A stretch of 64,000 nucleotides of DNA from Ciona savignyi. Lineage: Eukaryota; Chordata; Ascidiacea; Phlebobranchia; Cionidae. The stretch spans positions 129,989 through 193,988 of the forward strand of contig CH003386.1 of assembly GCA_000149265.1 (NCBI GenBank), read 5' to 3'. Position numbers and translations under genes: made by a program. The notes under the pieces are model-generated. The model searched no databases. It was not told the origin of the DNA and was given only the letters and a program-made list of their open reading frames with translations. This document shows, in pieces, positions 62,977 through 64,000 of the stretch (within the stretch, counting starts at the first letter, position 1; every line of letters begins with the position of its first letter).

Positions 62977-64000
62977 CCCATGGTTTATGTTTTAAGTATG
63001 GGTGTGGATAATAATTTTTACACTTTTTTCTGGTGTAATGGGCAAGAAAAACATTACAGGTAAAATACCCACAATTCCAGATTAGCATAGTTTTGTGTTT
63101 TCTTAAAATCCAGTTTCCTTACACCTAAAATTACAAAATTAAGAAAAGCAGGAATAAACTTGAGTTATTATAAAACGTCATGTTTACATATTAGAAGTGA
63201 AACAGAAAAATGGACAAAATTGTGAAAATACAGCCACAAAGTGTGTTGTAAAGAAGACCACACTCAGAGAAAGTTAGCTCTAGGTTGATGGTGTGCCAGA
63301 AACATCAGGTTACAGGTCTGGAACAAGTCATCATCTGACTGGTATCACCCTAGTAAATCAGCCGACGAAACACTACTTTAATAATGAATGGTTGTTATTC
63401 CATTCAAAAATAATGTTGTGGTTTTACTATCAAACCATTCGATCCATCCTAACCTATGCCTTATTAGTGTCTGTTGGCGCAATATTTAGGACAACCTGCT
63501 CAAGGTTCAGAGATTGGCCTGTCTAAAAATGGCTCAGCACCAGAGATTTCTATGGCACTGGGTGGGGTCTGATTATTCAGAGTGCCACAAAAAAAGTCAT
63601 ATTGGCATCTGCAACCAAGCAATGGAAAATATCGACATTCTCTCATTTCCAGTTGATTGCAGTTCCTGCACTCTCTATCTGAAACAACAGTTTCTGATCA
63701 GCTGAAGGTCACGGCTTGACAGATCGACTGGTGCTGGCGTATTTATTCTATCCAGCAAGTGGGATGACAAATTCAGCTTTCTACACTCAGTTGTCCAGAC
63801 GAAGATCTTTGAAATAAATCATTTCGCAAAGATTCTCATTGCTTGGAATATAACAAAAATGTCCATCACCATTTACAATAATAGTCAGGTGCTCTGAAGG
63901 CTTTATCGAGCTTAAAATTACATAACCATTTGCTGCAAGAGACATGACACCTTGTTCACAAAACTTTGGGGCTTAATCTGGTGGAACTTTGCTGGATTCC
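62977..64000 (+). pseudogene. Decayed non-LTR retrotransposon fragment (RT end and RNase H)
   Basis: From about 63400 the plus strand reads, with frame changes, a reverse-transcriptase tail-like KIMLWFYYQTIRSILTYALL and MACLKMAQ. From about 63717 it reads an RNase-H-like string: STGAGVFIL, VVQTKIFEINHFAKILIAWN and ITIYNNSQVL, then stops and shifts. This order matches the RT-RNase H end of I/Jockey/LOA-type LINEs. It is broken by several stops and cannot be functional. It runs off the right edge. The part before about 63250 shows nothing beyond an AT-rich 3' flank of the LRRC74-like gene. Confidence 0.6.

Noticed and set aside
63293..63705. Two ORFs as new genes
   Set aside because: They overlap the decayed RT/RNase H fragment and are interrupted in other frames.

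Overview
This window is eukaryotic and AT-rich, with many short GT-AG introns and chordate-type genes. The best fit is a tunicate, most likely a sea squirt of the genus Ciona. Three things point there. Exon-by-exon translations match vertebrate protein families with short introns. Several genes have a splice acceptor just upstream of the start codon, as expected where spliced-leader trans-splicing occurs. A tRNA-derived SINE of the type described in Ciona (Cics-1-like) recurs on both strands, with one near-complete copy and many fragments. The species assignment is inference. All homology calls are made by eye from remembered families.

Layout, left to right. 0.3-3.2 kb (minus strand): PRELID1, a mitochondrial lipid-transfer protein, and CLNS1A (pICln, methylosome/snRNP assembly), the latter without introns. 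4.4-5.5 kb (plus): an orphan seven-transmembrane protein whose reading frame changes once. 8.2-14.6 kb (minus): an eight-exon MS4A-like tetraspan protein with a long C-terminal tail of pentapeptide repeats. 14.6-18 kb: a SINE-rich gap. 18.1-25.4 kb (plus): a complete 15-exon peroxisomal acyl-CoA oxidase (ACOX1) ending in Ser-Lys-Leu. 25.4-29.3 kb: a gap with a 43-bp perfect palindrome. 29.3-37.2 kb (plus): a complete 16-exon RTF1 (Paf1 complex). 37.8-40.6 kb (minus): CCDC115 (V-ATPase assembly) and PDCL (phosducin-like chaperone). 42.4-49.9 kb (plus): a complete 10-exon BTBD10/KCTD20 gene whose seventh intron holds about five copies of a 335-bp unit. 51.9-52.8 kb (plus): a single-pass C-type-lectin receptor with a tyrosine-motif tail. 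54.1-56.4 kb (minus): an unrecognised seven-exon coiled-coil protein. 57.4-57.6 kb (minus): an initiator tRNA-Met and a tRNA-His 5 nt apart. 58.6-63.0 kb (plus): a nine-exon LRRC74-type leucine-rich-repeat protein. The right edge holds a decayed non-LTR retrotransposon fragment.

The genes do not form one pathway. Most are housekeeping genes: transcription elongation, snRNP assembly, chaperones, peroxisomal oxidation and mitochondrial lipid transport. They are interspersed with lineage-variable membrane proteins: the 7TM protein, the MS4A-like protein and the lectin receptor. The less ordinary content is in those membrane proteins, in the closely spaced tRNA pair, and in several repeat families that share recognisable ends or units across distant introns.
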